A DNA stretch of 64,000 nucleotides, from NCBI RefSeq assembly GCF_007035645.1, contig NZ_AP019632.1, positions 2,542,001-2,606,000 on the forward strand. The letters run 5' to 3'. This DNA is from Enterobacter asburiae. GTDB taxonomy: Bacteria > Pseudomonadota > Gammaproteobacteria > Enterobacterales > Enterobacteriaceae. Below, piece after piece: positions 1-6,315 of this stretch. Position 1 is the stretch's first letter, and every line of letters begins with the position of its first letter. Under the pieces are notes generated by a model. That model had not been told where the DNA came from and searched no databases. It saw only the letters and a list, made by a program, of their open reading frames with translations. The translations under genes and the position numbers were made by a program.

Positions 1-101
1 AACTATTCACATAGTTTTTAAATGTTATCATTTGCGTTAAGTTAAAAACTTATCCTCATAGGGATATAAGAGATACAAGCGGGTAGCACTGGCATTATTA
101 A

Positions 102-136
102 TGCGGAGAAGATTGATGTCGTTCTCCGCACTTTTT
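102..136 (+). terminator. Hairpin with T-run (plus-strand orientation)
   Basis: A 9-bp perfect stem (102-110 with 122-130) is followed by a five-T run on the plus strand. It faces against the presumed direction of late transcription, so it may instead be a structured element of the late transcript. Confidence 0.45.
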
Positions 137-203
137 AGTGCACTGAGCTAGCTATCAAATATCTACCTGCCACCACATTAGTACCAGACACATGCTCAGA
201 CAT
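135..203 (-). CDS. Possible 22-residue microprotein in the late leader
   Basis: An ATG at 203 has a strong Shine-Dalgarno GGGGG four bases upstream and opens a 22-codon frame reading MSEHVSGTNVVAGRYLIASSVH. It lies downstream of the array of terminators and structured RNAs, so it would be an early reading frame of the late operon. No family is recognised, and a frame this short can arise by chance. The ribosome binding site is the only positive evidence. Confidence 0.22.
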   Translation of the reverse strand: MSEHVSGTNVVAGRYLIASSVH

Positions 204-252
204 TTAGCCCCCTCTTGCTCTGACTCCTCCATTCAGAAAATTTGAGTGGATA

Positions 253-283
253 GATAAAAAAAGCCCGCTCTTTTGAAGCGGGC
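253..283 (-). terminator. Rho-independent terminator in the late leader
   Basis: A 7-bp GC-rich stem (263-269 with 277-283) is followed on the minus strand by a run of seven T. It is the fourth terminator after Q. Confidence 0.75.
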
Positions 284-311
284 CAATCAGTTGACTATTT
301 GTAAGGTAGGT

Positions 312-401
312 GTGAGTGAAACCAATGACTCAGTAGTGAAGCTGTATCGGCTGATTCACATAAGGTTCAGGAGAACCAACGAGCATTCAGTAACTTCTCA
401 C
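312..401 (-). ncRNA. Possible third, divergent structured RNA element
   Basis: The segment lies between two minus-strand terminators. It is closed by GTGAG (312-316) pairing with CTCAC (397-401) and contains two internal hairpins: 336-340 with 355-359, and a 5-bp stem with a 4-base loop at 364-377. It shares a short stretch (AATGACTC) with the element at 748-861, but it does not show the CCGGG hairpin. Its position in the alternating array is the main reason to list it. Confidence 0.22.
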
Positions 402-434
402 GACTTAAAGCGTAGCAGTAGTTTTCCAAGTCAT

Positions 435-463
435 AAAAAAAGGCCTGCGTTTTATGGCAGGCT
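435..463 (-). terminator. Rho-independent terminator after structured RNA copy 1
   Basis: A 6-bp stem GCCTGC/GCAGGC (443-448 with 457-462) is followed on the minus strand by a run of seven T. Confidence 0.75.
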
Positions 464-493
464 CTCAAGGAATTTGAAACTTGTGTTGTTGTT

Positions 494-609
494 TTCATGG
501 TGCCGGGTGCCTCCCGGTGACTCTACCCCAGTCAGCAAAGACGCGCGCATACCTGCAGACAGCAGTTGACTGGTACGCCCTTTCGCATAGAAAGGATTCA
601 CCACGTGAA
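494..609 (-). ncRNA. Structured RNA element, copy 1 (cloverleaf-like)
   Basis: Four helices can be drawn. P1 closes the element (498-502 with 599-603, extended by 494-497 with 606-609 across a 2-base bulge). P2 is a CCGGG/CCCGG hairpin with a 5-base loop (503-517). P3 is a perfect 7-bp stem (528-534 with 567-573). P4 is a 5-6 bp hairpin (579-595). The copy at 748-861 keeps the same order of helices. P1 and P4 differ by compensatory base-pair changes, and P3 differs by an added pair. The minus strand is chosen because each copy is followed there by a T-rich terminator. It is not a normal tRNA: the T-arm-like hairpin has a 5-base loop and no TTC motif. The RNA class is not recognised. Confidence 0.5.
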
Positions 610-679
610 TAAATTACGATGAATTCATTCGCATGGTCAATACGTCATTGCTATGGGCACTCTTAAAACGAGGGATAAC

Positions 680-704
680 AAAAAAAGCCGCCGATAGGCA
701 GCTT
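680..704 (-). terminator. Rho-independent terminator after structured RNA copy 2
   Basis: An 8-bp stem with one G-U pair (685-692 with 697-704) and a 4-base loop is followed on the minus strand by seven T. Confidence 0.75.
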
Positions 705-747
705 TGAAAAATGTTTGGCTCAGTTTTCATCAGGAAAGAAGATGATT

Positions 748-861
748 TGTTGCGCCGGGTGCCTCCCGGTGAGAATGACTCCAGTAAACATTCCCGCGTC
801 TGAGAGGTTTCCTTTTCAGGTAACTACTGGAACGCCCCACCGCAGAGGGGGATTCGCAACA
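748..861 (-). ncRNA. Structured RNA element, copy 2 (cloverleaf-like)
   Basis: This has the same architecture as copy 1. P1 is a perfect 7-bp closing helix (748-754 with 855-861). P2 is the identical CCGGG/CCCGG hairpin (755-769). P3 is a perfect 7-bp stem (780-786 with 825-831). P4 is a 4-bp CCCC/GGGG hairpin (835-838 with 848-851). Relative to copy 1, two P1 pairs change on both sides (G-C to T-A and T-A to C-G), and the T-A pairs of P4 become C-G. The loop of P3 differs in sequence. It lies between terminator 884-917 and terminator 680-704 in the late leader, so full-length transcription would need Q antitermination. Confidence 0.5.
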
Positions 862-883
862 CTCACAGTATAGACATAGAAAT

Positions 884-917
884 TTAAAAAGCCCCACGGG
901 GTTAACCGCGGGGCTTT
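884..917 (-). terminator. Leader terminator directly after the late promoter (tR'-like)
   Basis: An 8-bp stem AAAGCCCC/GGGGCTTT (888-895 with 910-917) carries a T-run on the minus strand. It lies about 25-55 bases downstream of the predicted late start site. That is the arrangement of lambda P_R' and tR', where Q lets polymerase pass. Confidence 0.75.
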
Positions 918-939
918 AAACGAAGGCAATAACCCATCG

Positions 940-975
940 TTAGAGGAAAACTACCACAGATTCGAGAAAAGTAAA
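940..975 (-). promoter_or_regulatory. Predicted late promoter (P_R'-like)
   Basis: Reading the minus strand, TTTACT (970-975) and TAGTTT (948-953) are separated by 16 bp. The pair lies just past the Q stop and just before a strong terminator, as the late promoter does in lambdoid phages. The Q binding site would be expected in or beside it. The promoter boxes are only moderate matches. Confidence 0.5.
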
Positions 976-997
976 TAGCTCACGATAAAATAATGCC

Positions 998-1831
998 CTA
1001 TTTTGTTATCTGCTTAAGCTGCGCATCAGCCCAAGCCTCTTCGATATCAAACTTGGTGATTAGCTGATCGTAAAATGGCTTAACAGACTTTTTCCAAGTA
1101 TCGAGGCTGATTGCATCCGTTATCTGACACACCGCGGCGTAAGCCTCAGTTGATGGAATTCTTTCATACCCCCGCCCGCTGCAGCGTTTGCAATCAGCCA
1201 GAACCGGAACGCCCTGCTGTTTTGTAAGAGCCTGATTAATGGCTTTCCCGCGTCCATGACAGTCATTACAGGCACAACTAACGACCCTCTTACCCTTACA
1301 CTGTGGACATAGAACTCGAGTGACTTCCCTAACCTGCCTGTGCACCTCATAGTCGGAAGGACGAATATCTTCGACGCCCATTTGCAAAGACAACTTCACG
1401 AACCTCTTCTCTCTTGCCGGAGTGTGAGACTTCATGCTGAAAACCTCAGCGTCGATAAACCCTTCCCCGTTGCAGCCATCGCACTGCTTCACGCTGGCGG
1501 CGCTGCGGGAATAGTCCTCAAACGCGAAGGTGGCCAGCTGGTGCATCACTAATGGCTTAACCCTGGCATCCAGTTTGCGCAGGGCAGCCACCCGATCGCA
1601 CTTGGTCAGCGCGTACTGGGCCAGCAATTCGATCGCCCTCTCCCGGTCGTTGCTGCTGATCCCCAACTTCCCGAGAAAAGCACTGTACCCCATGGCGGCC
1701 CGTTCCTGTGTCATGCCCATAGCGGCCATGATATCCGTTCCGGTCAATGAGTCTGACGCCGTTGCACGCGGAGAGTCGCTGATCATTGTCGATTTGGCGA
1801 AGTGATATTTGAGGGTATTTTCAAGATTCAT
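998..1831 (-). CDS. Late-gene antiterminator Q (phage 82-type, zinc-binding)
   Basis: This is a 277-residue antitermination protein that loads onto RNA polymerase at the late promoter and lets it read through the leader terminator into the lysis and head genes. Two zinc-finger-like clusters are visible: CDGCNGEG near residue 117, and a later group [17 protein letters not shown] and CKRCSGRG, a DnaJ-like CxxCxGxG pattern typical of this Q family. The start codon overlaps the RusA stop as ATGA, so the two are translationally coupled. A predicted late promoter and terminator follow at 884-975, which agrees with the role. Confidence 0.88.
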   Translation of the reverse strand: MNLENTLKYHFAKSTMISDSPRATASDSLTGTDIMAAMGMTQERAAMGYSAFLGKLGISSNDRERAIELLAQYALTKCDRVAALRKLDARVKPLVMHQLATFAFEDYSRSAASVKQCDGCNGEGFIDAEVFSMKSHTPAREKRFVKLSLQMGVEDIRPSDYEVHRQVREVTRVLCPQCKGKRVVSCACNDCHGRGKAINQALTKQQGVPVLADCKRCSGRGYERIPSTEAYAAVCQITDAISLDTWKKSVKPFYDQLITKFDIEEAWADAQLKQITK

Positions 1832-2190
1832 GCGGTCTCCAGCTCGGTAATGGTGAGTTCTAATTTCCCGCCCTTAACGACAGGCATTTTCACAACGCGA
1901 TAGTCGACAACCTGGCAGTCATCCAGCCAGAATCCCGCCTTGGTTAAAGCGTCGAATGCAGCTTTCTGCAGGTTATCCAGATCGCGCCGCCGGCGGTCGG
2001 GCATGTGACAATCAATTCGGATTTTGAGTGGTGCAGCTGTCCGAATATTAAGCCGGGCGCTTCGAATGAGACTGGCGACCGCATAGCGATACGCGACGCC
2101 ATCTGCGCTAATGTGAGTGCGCCCGCGGTTGTGCCGGTAATACCGGTTGTTGCTCGGCGGCCAGGGCAAAGTGATTTGATATGTCTTCAC
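1828..2190 (-). CDS. rusA: Holliday junction resolvase RusA
   Basis: RusA is a homodimeric endonuclease that resolves Holliday junctions formed during phage replication and recombination. The protein shows the family N-terminus [18 protein letters not shown] and the acidic active-site region [20 protein letters not shown]. The chosen start is the GTG at 2190, preceded by GGGGG at a good distance. It gives 120 residues, the same length as E. coli RusA. In-frame GTG codons further upstream would add residues the family lacks. It sits between a small gene and Q, in the nin-like block of the early operon. Confidence 0.93.
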   Translation of the reverse strand: MKTYQITLPWPPSNNRYYRHNRGRTHISADGVAYRYAVASLIRSARLNIRTAAPLKIRIDCHMPDRRRRDLDNLQKAAFDALTKAGFWLDDCQVVDYRVVKMPVVKGGKLELTITELETA

Positions 2191-2192
2191 GT

Positions 2193-2393
2193 TCACCCCC
2201 ACATCCGGTTTCGCCAGCGGCTATCCGGGCGCACTGGTGTATTTGAGGTTGGAAGGAATGCTCTGACAGTCCAGGTCACGTAATCCGGGTTTAGGCTGCG
2301 TTCAACTCGCACGCCGCGCGCTTTGTAGCGCTTAACCAGTTCGTCGGCCTGTTCGGTGCTGCAGTCGGTGTGATGAAACCAGGTGTATTTCAT
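2193..2393 (-). CDS. Small phage protein of unknown function
   Basis: The product is a 66-residue basic protein beginning [11 protein letters not shown], lying between the DUF1367 gene and rusA. The start at 2393 has GGGG seven bases upstream. The first in-frame ATG at 2399 is too close to that site. Its start region overlaps the end of the DUF1367 gene, and its stop nearly abuts rusA, so the three are probably co-translated. I do not recognise a family. Its position matches the variable small genes of lambdoid nin regions. Confidence 0.65.
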   Translation of the reverse strand: MKYTWFHHTDCSTEQADELVKRYKARGVRVERSLNPDYVTWTVRAFLPTSNTPVRPDSRWRNRMWG

Positions 2394-2398
2394 GGCCA

Positions 2399-3001
2399 TC
2401 ACCCCGCAAAGCCAAGCAGCTGTGCGGCGACACTTTCTGCCTCATCACGACTGCCGAAAGAACGGGACAGCACCCAGCGCCAGAGTACATCGAGCGCAGC
2501 TTTATAGAGCTGTTGAAACTCGAGCTCGTCCATATTGGCAAACGAGATGCTGCGAGGATGCTTTTTGAGTGTTCCGTCTGGCAGCTGAATGGCATCAAAG
2601 TGCCCTGCCTCAACGATTACCCATGAGCGGTAAGCATCGAAGGATTTGCACAGGCTAATGCCATTCGTGACCCGGCGGTACGCCACCTGTTCCAGATACT
2701 GCTCAGCAGCATCGATCAGAGCTCCCTCGTTCCCTCCATAAGAAGCCAGGAACTTGGCGTAGCCGGTGATCAGCTTCCGCTCGTTGCTAGAGATAGCCCC
2801 GCCGGTTGGTTCCCAGTATTCAAAACCGAGATTGAGAAGAGCGAAAAAGCGCCGGTGAAATGCTGGGTTTCGTACCCGCCGGAACTCGGCAACAAGAACA
2901 TCGCCGAGTCGGATTTTGGATTGCAGGAAATCGCTGGTCTCGGGCGTAGCCGGGATCAGTATTCCTGAGTGGTGTTTGATAAGTTGTAATTCTAGCGCCA
3001 T
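2399..3001 (-). CDS. DUF1367 family phage protein
   Basis: The product has 200 residues and begins MALELQLIKHHSGILIPATPET. It resembles the DUF1367 proteins found in the nin region of many lambdoid phages, upstream of rusA or other recombination genes. The biochemical role is unknown to me. The protein is hydrophilic with no membrane segment. The ATG at 3001 follows GGAGAG at a normal distance. Family assignment is from memory of the sequence pattern (AEFRRVRNPAFHRRFFALLNLGFEYW). Confidence 0.75.
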   Translation of the reverse strand: MALELQLIKHHSGILIPATPETSDFLQSKIRLGDVLVAEFRRVRNPAFHRRFFALLNLGFEYWEPTGGAISSNERKLITGYAKFLASYGGNEGALIDAAEQYLEQVAYRRVTNGISLCKSFDAYRSWVIVEAGHFDAIQLPDGTLKKHPRSISFANMDELEFQQLYKAALDVLWRWVLSRSFGSRDEAESVAAQLLGFAG

Positions 3002-3040
3002 GGTTCTCTCCGTGGCGCATCAGGTATAGGGTGTTCAGGC

Positions 3041-3283
3041 CTATGAAAGAATAATATCAGACGGTGGAGTTACTCGGTACCCCAGTCGTTTTGCAAATTG
3101 CATAAACCCGTTGAGGGTGAATATCTCTTCCTCTTCGAGTAACGGTCGTAATGAAACTATTCCATTTACTCGATAAACCAGATATCTCCCTTCCGCCGGG
3201 AAGCTATAGATAACTGCGTTATCGGCCCTTCTGACCACGTCGTACCATTGATCATCTGCATTAAAGGCATCTGCACTACACAC
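3041..3283 (-). CDS. Hypothetical phage protein
   Basis: This is an 80-residue acidic protein with no recognised domain, no signal peptide and no membrane segment. A GTG start at 3283 follows GGGGG five bases upstream. It is on the same strand as the DinI-like gene before it and the DUF1367 gene after it, with about 40 bp to the latter, so it is probably part of the same operon. No function can be offered. Confidence 0.5.
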   Translation of the reverse strand: MCSADAFNADDQWYDVVRRADNAVIYSFPAEGRYLVYRVNGIVSLRPLLEEEEIFTLNGFMQFAKRLGYRVTPPSDIILS

Positions 3284-3389
3284 TATTTCCCCCAGAGCGA
3301 CTTATTGACGCGGTAAACAGTAATCGGGAACAGCCAGGGGAACGCAAACAGCGATACTCTTTGAAACTGCTCCAGTGAAATTCACGCGA

Positions 3390-3614
3390 TTAATAAAACC
3401 ACTCGTCCGCGCTTTCCCAGGTCTCCTGCACGATAAGTTCGACCTCTTTCTTATCGCCCCCGAAAACAGTCAGCCCATCATTGCTGGCACGCTTAATCGT
3501 AAGCTGGCAATCATCAAACTGCATGCTGAGTCTTTTGAGCAGTTCTGACTCGAGCGCAGGTATAGCTCCATCAGGAAGTTTCTTCATGCGATCAATGGTT
3601 AGCTCGATTTTCAT
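3390..3614 (-). CDS. DinI-like family protein, SOS-controlled
   Basis: The 74-residue product begins MKIELTIDRMKKLPDGAIPALESELLKRL and has the acidic C-terminus typical of DinI-like proteins. E. coli DinI binds and stabilises RecA filaments during the SOS response, and phage versions are thought to tune the RecA-driven induction of the prophage. A near-perfect LexA box stands 20-40 bases upstream of the start, so expression should rise on DNA damage independently of the phage repressor. A Shine-Dalgarno GGAGG precedes the ATG. Confidence 0.85.
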   Translation of the reverse strand: MKIELTIDRMKKLPDGAIPALESELLKRLSMQFDDCQLTIKRASNDGLTVFGGDKKEVELIVQETWESADEWFY

Positions 3615-3633
3615 TTTTCCCTCCGCAACAAAG

Positions 3634-3653
3634 AACTGTATTTATGCACAGTA
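3634..3653 (-). promoter_or_regulatory. LexA (SOS) box of the DinI-like gene
   Basis: The core CTGTATTTATGCACAG matches the LexA consensus CTGT-N8-ACAG exactly, and the flanking bases fit the 20-bp consensus well. It lies just upstream of the DinI-like start codon. Confidence 0.85.
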
Positions 3654-4245
3654 CTTTATAAACATAATCGGAGCCTTTTGCAATGGTTTGAGTACGTGCA
3701 TAAACAAAGCCACACATCCTAATCACTTTTGTTGCATGTATGGATTCCAGAAACATGCATGTAAAATGATAATTTCGTGTGACTTATCATTTTCTTGTAT
3801 ACCAGGTTTAGAAATCTATTCATGCCCACTCTTAACGCTAACCATATCGTTCAGAGAGATTGGACGTATCACCATTTAGTGTGGTGTTATTTTAAATAAA
3901 TTTTGTTTTTAATTCACAATGCGTTATAACAAGATGAGCGTTTCATTCGCCAGCCCCTCCGAATTCCTAACATAGTCTAACCAGTATAGACTCTTTGTGG
4001 ATCGTGCATATTCACACCTAGCACCAATGGTTATAAATTTAGTTCAAAACGGTGAACGAGTGAGGCCCATGCACCCCTACATCACATATAGCATCAGACC
4101 TTAGCCGGTAGGTAGCAACCCATTCGAACTAAAGTGAAACTAACTAACCCGGTTAGCAAAGAAAAGTTTAACTAAACGGAAGTGCGGTACCATGGGATCA
4201 TCGCATCAGAAATAATTGTTTCAAATAAACGTAAAAGTTATAAAA
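3654..4245. other. AT-rich gene-poor gap with an inverted repeat
   Basis: No convincing gene is seen. A perfect 10-bp inverted repeat AAAATGATAA/TTATCATTTT (3763-3772 with 3784-3793) could end transcripts from the 284-residue gene to the right. A shorter TGCATGT/ACATGCA repeat lies at 3733-3759. Frames crossing this gap lack ribosome binding sites. Confidence 0.5.
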
Positions 4246-5100
4246 CTAACCTAGTATTTCTTCTTGCATGTCATCAGGCCGTGAAATTTCATCCAGTTCA
4301 GGGTCTGAGTAATGTGCATGATAAAAGATAACCTGCCTATTTACTACAACGCCATCACCACTGCCTCCACCTACATCAGGAGAAATAATTACTGCTTGCG
4401 CGCCTCCCAATCCATCAGTCAATTGCACCAAAGTTAATGGAAAAGTTATACATTCTTTATTAGAAGGATTTATCGCAACAACCACACTTATATCTTTTTC
4501 CACATCTAATCCATGTATCCCATTAGGATTAGGCCCATTAGGTGTTATGACAGTAGATCCTCCATTACCTGAATCACGACATTGATAACATTTGTTCGTT
4601 TTTTTATGAGATGTGAAGCGTCTTACATATAGTGAGAACTCTTCTTGCTTCATTCCATTTTCTGAAGTAAGTACCTCATTTAAAGTTTTAATGGTTTTCC
4701 TAGAGGGTGCAAAATAATCCCTTGCAACCAATTGGAATTCCCCTCCTTGATATTTAGCACCAACAAAATAATGCCCTTTATTTGAAGAATGGTTATTGCT
4801 TTTGTTAAAACAAGTTTTTGCAGATTTGTACCCTTCTAATTTCTTAATAAATTTTTTGTTAACTTCTTGATAAAACCCTGCATCGTCAAGTTCTTTTTTA
4901 AATTCAATAATATAAAAATTGAAATTCCTAAAAGCTTCATTTAATACTGTAACTGCATCCCCGATTTGTTCGCGATAACCGCTTAAGGGCATTATGCTTT
5001 TAATGATACCTCTTTCTAAGCAGTCGGCAATAAATTTGTACTCTACCGTTTTTTCAAACCATACAACTTCTTCTTTCGTAGCTAACTCAGTTTTCCTCAT
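4246..5100 (-). CDS. AT-rich orphan cargo protein, possible PD-(D/E)XK-type core
   Basis: The 284-residue protein has no family I recognise. Visible features are a hydrophobic strand ending YIIEFKKEL near residues 63-71, which looks like the E-x-K part of a PD-(D/E)XK nuclease core; a single CYQC pair near residue 172; and a glycine-rich C-terminal part (GLGGAQAVII, then VGGGSGDGVVV). The nuclease idea rests on one short motif and is weak. Codon use is much richer in A and T than in the phage genes around it, which suggests separate acquisition. It lies alone on the minus strand, more than 300 bp from its neighbour, and probably has its own promoter. Confidence 0.6.
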   Translation of the reverse strand: MRKTELATKEEVVWFEKTVEYKFIADCLERGIIKSIMPLSGYREQIGDAVTVLNEAFRNFNFYIIEFKKELDDAGFYQEVNKKFIKKLEGYKSAKTCFNKSNNHSSNKGHYFVGAKYQGGEFQLVARDYFAPSRKTIKTLNEVLTSENGMKQEEFSLYVRRFTSHKKTNKCYQCRDSGNGGSTVITPNGPNPNGIHGLDVEKDISVVVAINPSNKECITFPLTLVQLTDGLGGAQAVIISPDVGGGSGDGVVVNRQVIFYHAHYSDPELDEISRPDDMQEEILG

Positions 5101-5421
5101 TTGATACCAGCCTTATTTGTACATTTCAACCATATTTATTTTTATATGTGACAAATAAACCACTCCTTTGCCAACATACATTATAGAACAATCAAAGAGA
5201 GTGTGCACTAAACATCTAAATAACTCCCATTAGATGCCACTTTGAAAGTGCCACCCACACAATTTATTAATCATAATTGATTAGAACGTAGAAGAGCATA
5301 ATAGCCTCATTAAAAATCAACTGTTAACGACAGAAAATAGTAAAAACCACTTCTTATCTGGAACAAGCATTGCAAGACATAAGTTAATGCATTAACCATT
5401 TGTAGGTTTATATTGTTAAAA
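5101..5421. other. Intergenic gap, 321 bp
   Basis: This AT-rich stretch separates the zinc-ribbon gene from the 284-residue gene and should hold the promoter of the latter. I see no convincing -35/-10 pair, no RNA structure and no gene. Confidence 0.4.
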
Positions 5422-5464
5422 TAATTGAATAATAGGGCCGCTATGCGGCCCTATTATTCAATTA
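5422..5464. terminator. 20-bp perfect hairpin, bidirectional terminator
   Basis: Positions 5422-5441 pair perfectly with 5445-5464 around a 3-base TAT loop. The base is AT-rich and the centre GGGCCGC/GCGGCCC. The stop codon of the 51-residue zinc-ribbon gene (5458-5460) lies inside the stem. A/T tracts on both sides allow termination in either direction. Confidence 0.75.
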
Positions 5465-5613
5465 CCTGAACGACATTTTTTGCACCAACTCTGGTTAGTA
5501 GCACCTGTTGGAATAGTTCTTAACCCAAACAGAGTAGCTAGCTCTGTCGAAGTACGTGCTGTAGTTACCTTGCATTTAGGACAGATGTGCGGAAGATTTA
5601 AAGTTCCAACCAT
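5458..5613 (-). CDS. 51-residue zinc-ribbon protein
   Basis: The product reads MVGTLNLPHI CPKC at its start and ends WCKKCRSGN, giving C11-x2-C14 and C44-x2-C47, a four-cysteine zinc-ribbon pattern. AAGGA precedes the ATG by eight bases. Only 10 bp separate it from the 71-residue gene upstream, so the two form a compact unit, and its stop codon is buried in a perfect terminator hairpin. Such ribbons often bind nucleic acid or a partner protein, but no function can be assigned. Confidence 0.68.
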   Translation of the reverse strand: MVGTLNLPHICPKCKVTTARTSTELATLFGLRTIPTGATNQSWCKKCRSGN

Positions 5614-5623
5614 AATGATATCC

Positions 5624-5839
5624 TTATACTTCGCCACGTTCTTTGAGAATTTTCATTGCAATGCTTTTTTCCGAATTACTGGCCGAACCAAAAAAACCCT
5701 CAGATTTAATGATACGTTTCAAATCTTCGCTGCTCTTGCTTTCAAGGCGCAACTTAATAGCGTGCATCTCGTTAGCCTTCTCTTCGAGTGCGTTTGCAGC
5801 ACCTTTGACTATTTTACCAGCAATATCCCAGAAACCCAT
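5624..5839 (-). CDS. 71-residue protein paired with the zinc ribbon
   Basis: The protein begins MGFWDIAGKIVKGAANALEEKANEMHA and ends SIAMKILKERGEV. It looks largely helical, with an amphipathic N-terminus. The C-terminal pattern of a short helix then AMKILKERG recalls other small bacterial proteins of unknown role. The ATG at 5839 has GGAGGGG directly upstream. An earlier in-frame start at 5905 would place that site inside the gene and is less likely. A promoter candidate lies at 5877-5905. It is the first gene of the two-gene unit. Confidence 0.65.
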   Translation of the reverse strand: MGFWDIAGKIVKGAANALEEKANEMHAIKLRLESKSSEDLKRIIKSEGFFGSASNSEKSIAMKILKERGEV

Positions 5840-5876
5840 ATTTCCCCTCCTTCGCTTAAAATAACATCCTGTTATC

Positions 5877-5905
5877 TTTATCGGCATAACTGGCGATAAC
5901 TTCAA
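5877..5905 (-). promoter_or_regulatory. Promoter candidate for the two-gene small-protein unit
   Basis: On the minus strand, TTGAAG (5900-5905) and GATAAA (5877-5882) are spaced by 17 bp and lie about 40 bp upstream of the 71-residue gene. Confidence 0.4.
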
Positions 5906-6227
5906 AAAAAAATTAATGTATCAGCATTTTTAGAGGTATCGGCGTCGTTGACAACTTAACCTAGAACATCCCCCTCTAGGATAGTATAGTTGCGAATGAG
6001 TTAACACACTGATTTATAGTGATAATTTTAACATCCAATGTTGATAGTAGCTTACTAATGATGCGTTATTGATAGCCATAGTTTACTTAAAAAATACGTT
6101 ATGTCGGGCTGCTTCGAGTTTGCCGCATGTTTCTAAGCATTTTACTAATATAACGCGCAAACGCCACGTCATAACCAGACAGTTACTAGCACAACTTGCT
6201 GCAGTATTTACGGCTATCAAAGGAGAG
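5906..6227. other. Gap between the SIR2 gene and the small-protein unit
   Basis: No gene is supported. An open frame on the plus strand from 6069 has no ribosome binding site and runs through the inverted repeat at 6228-6255. The end of the SIR2 transcript must fall in this gap or in that repeat. Confidence 0.4.
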
Positions 6228-6255
6228 ATGTCCGCTTCGTGCCAAGAGCGGACAT
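6228..6255. repeat. GTCCGCT/AGCGGAC inverted repeat, copy a
   Basis: A 9-bp perfect stem ATGTCCGCT/AGCGGACAT encloses a 10-base loop containing GTGCCA. Related dyads occur at 10346-10379 and 10393-10416, on the other side of the SIR2 gene. Confidence 0.6.
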
Positions 6256-6315
6256 TGCTAAAGTTACATTGAAAAGCTGACTAGCAATTATTTTGGATTA
6301 TTTATCGAACTTTTA

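Noticed and set aside
273-569. Open frame of 98 codons on the plus strand in the late leader
   Set aside because: It runs through two minus-strand terminators and a structured RNA copy, has no ribosome site and resembles no protein.
494-861. Two tRNA genes
   Set aside because: The outline is cloverleaf-like and copy 1 ends in CACCA, but there is no TTC-loop, no normal D arm, and the central arm is far too large for an anticodon arm.
3302-3385. 27-codon GTG frame on the minus strand before the 80-residue gene
   Set aside because: It has a weak start, no clear ribosome site and no recognisable sequence, so it was left out as a gene.
3481-3879. 132-codon frame on the plus strand
   Set aside because: It lies antisense to the DinI-like gene and its LexA box, has no ribosome site and odd composition.
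6069-6272. 67-codon frame on the plus strand
   Set aside because: It ends inside an inverted repeat and has no ribosome site or protein-like composition.
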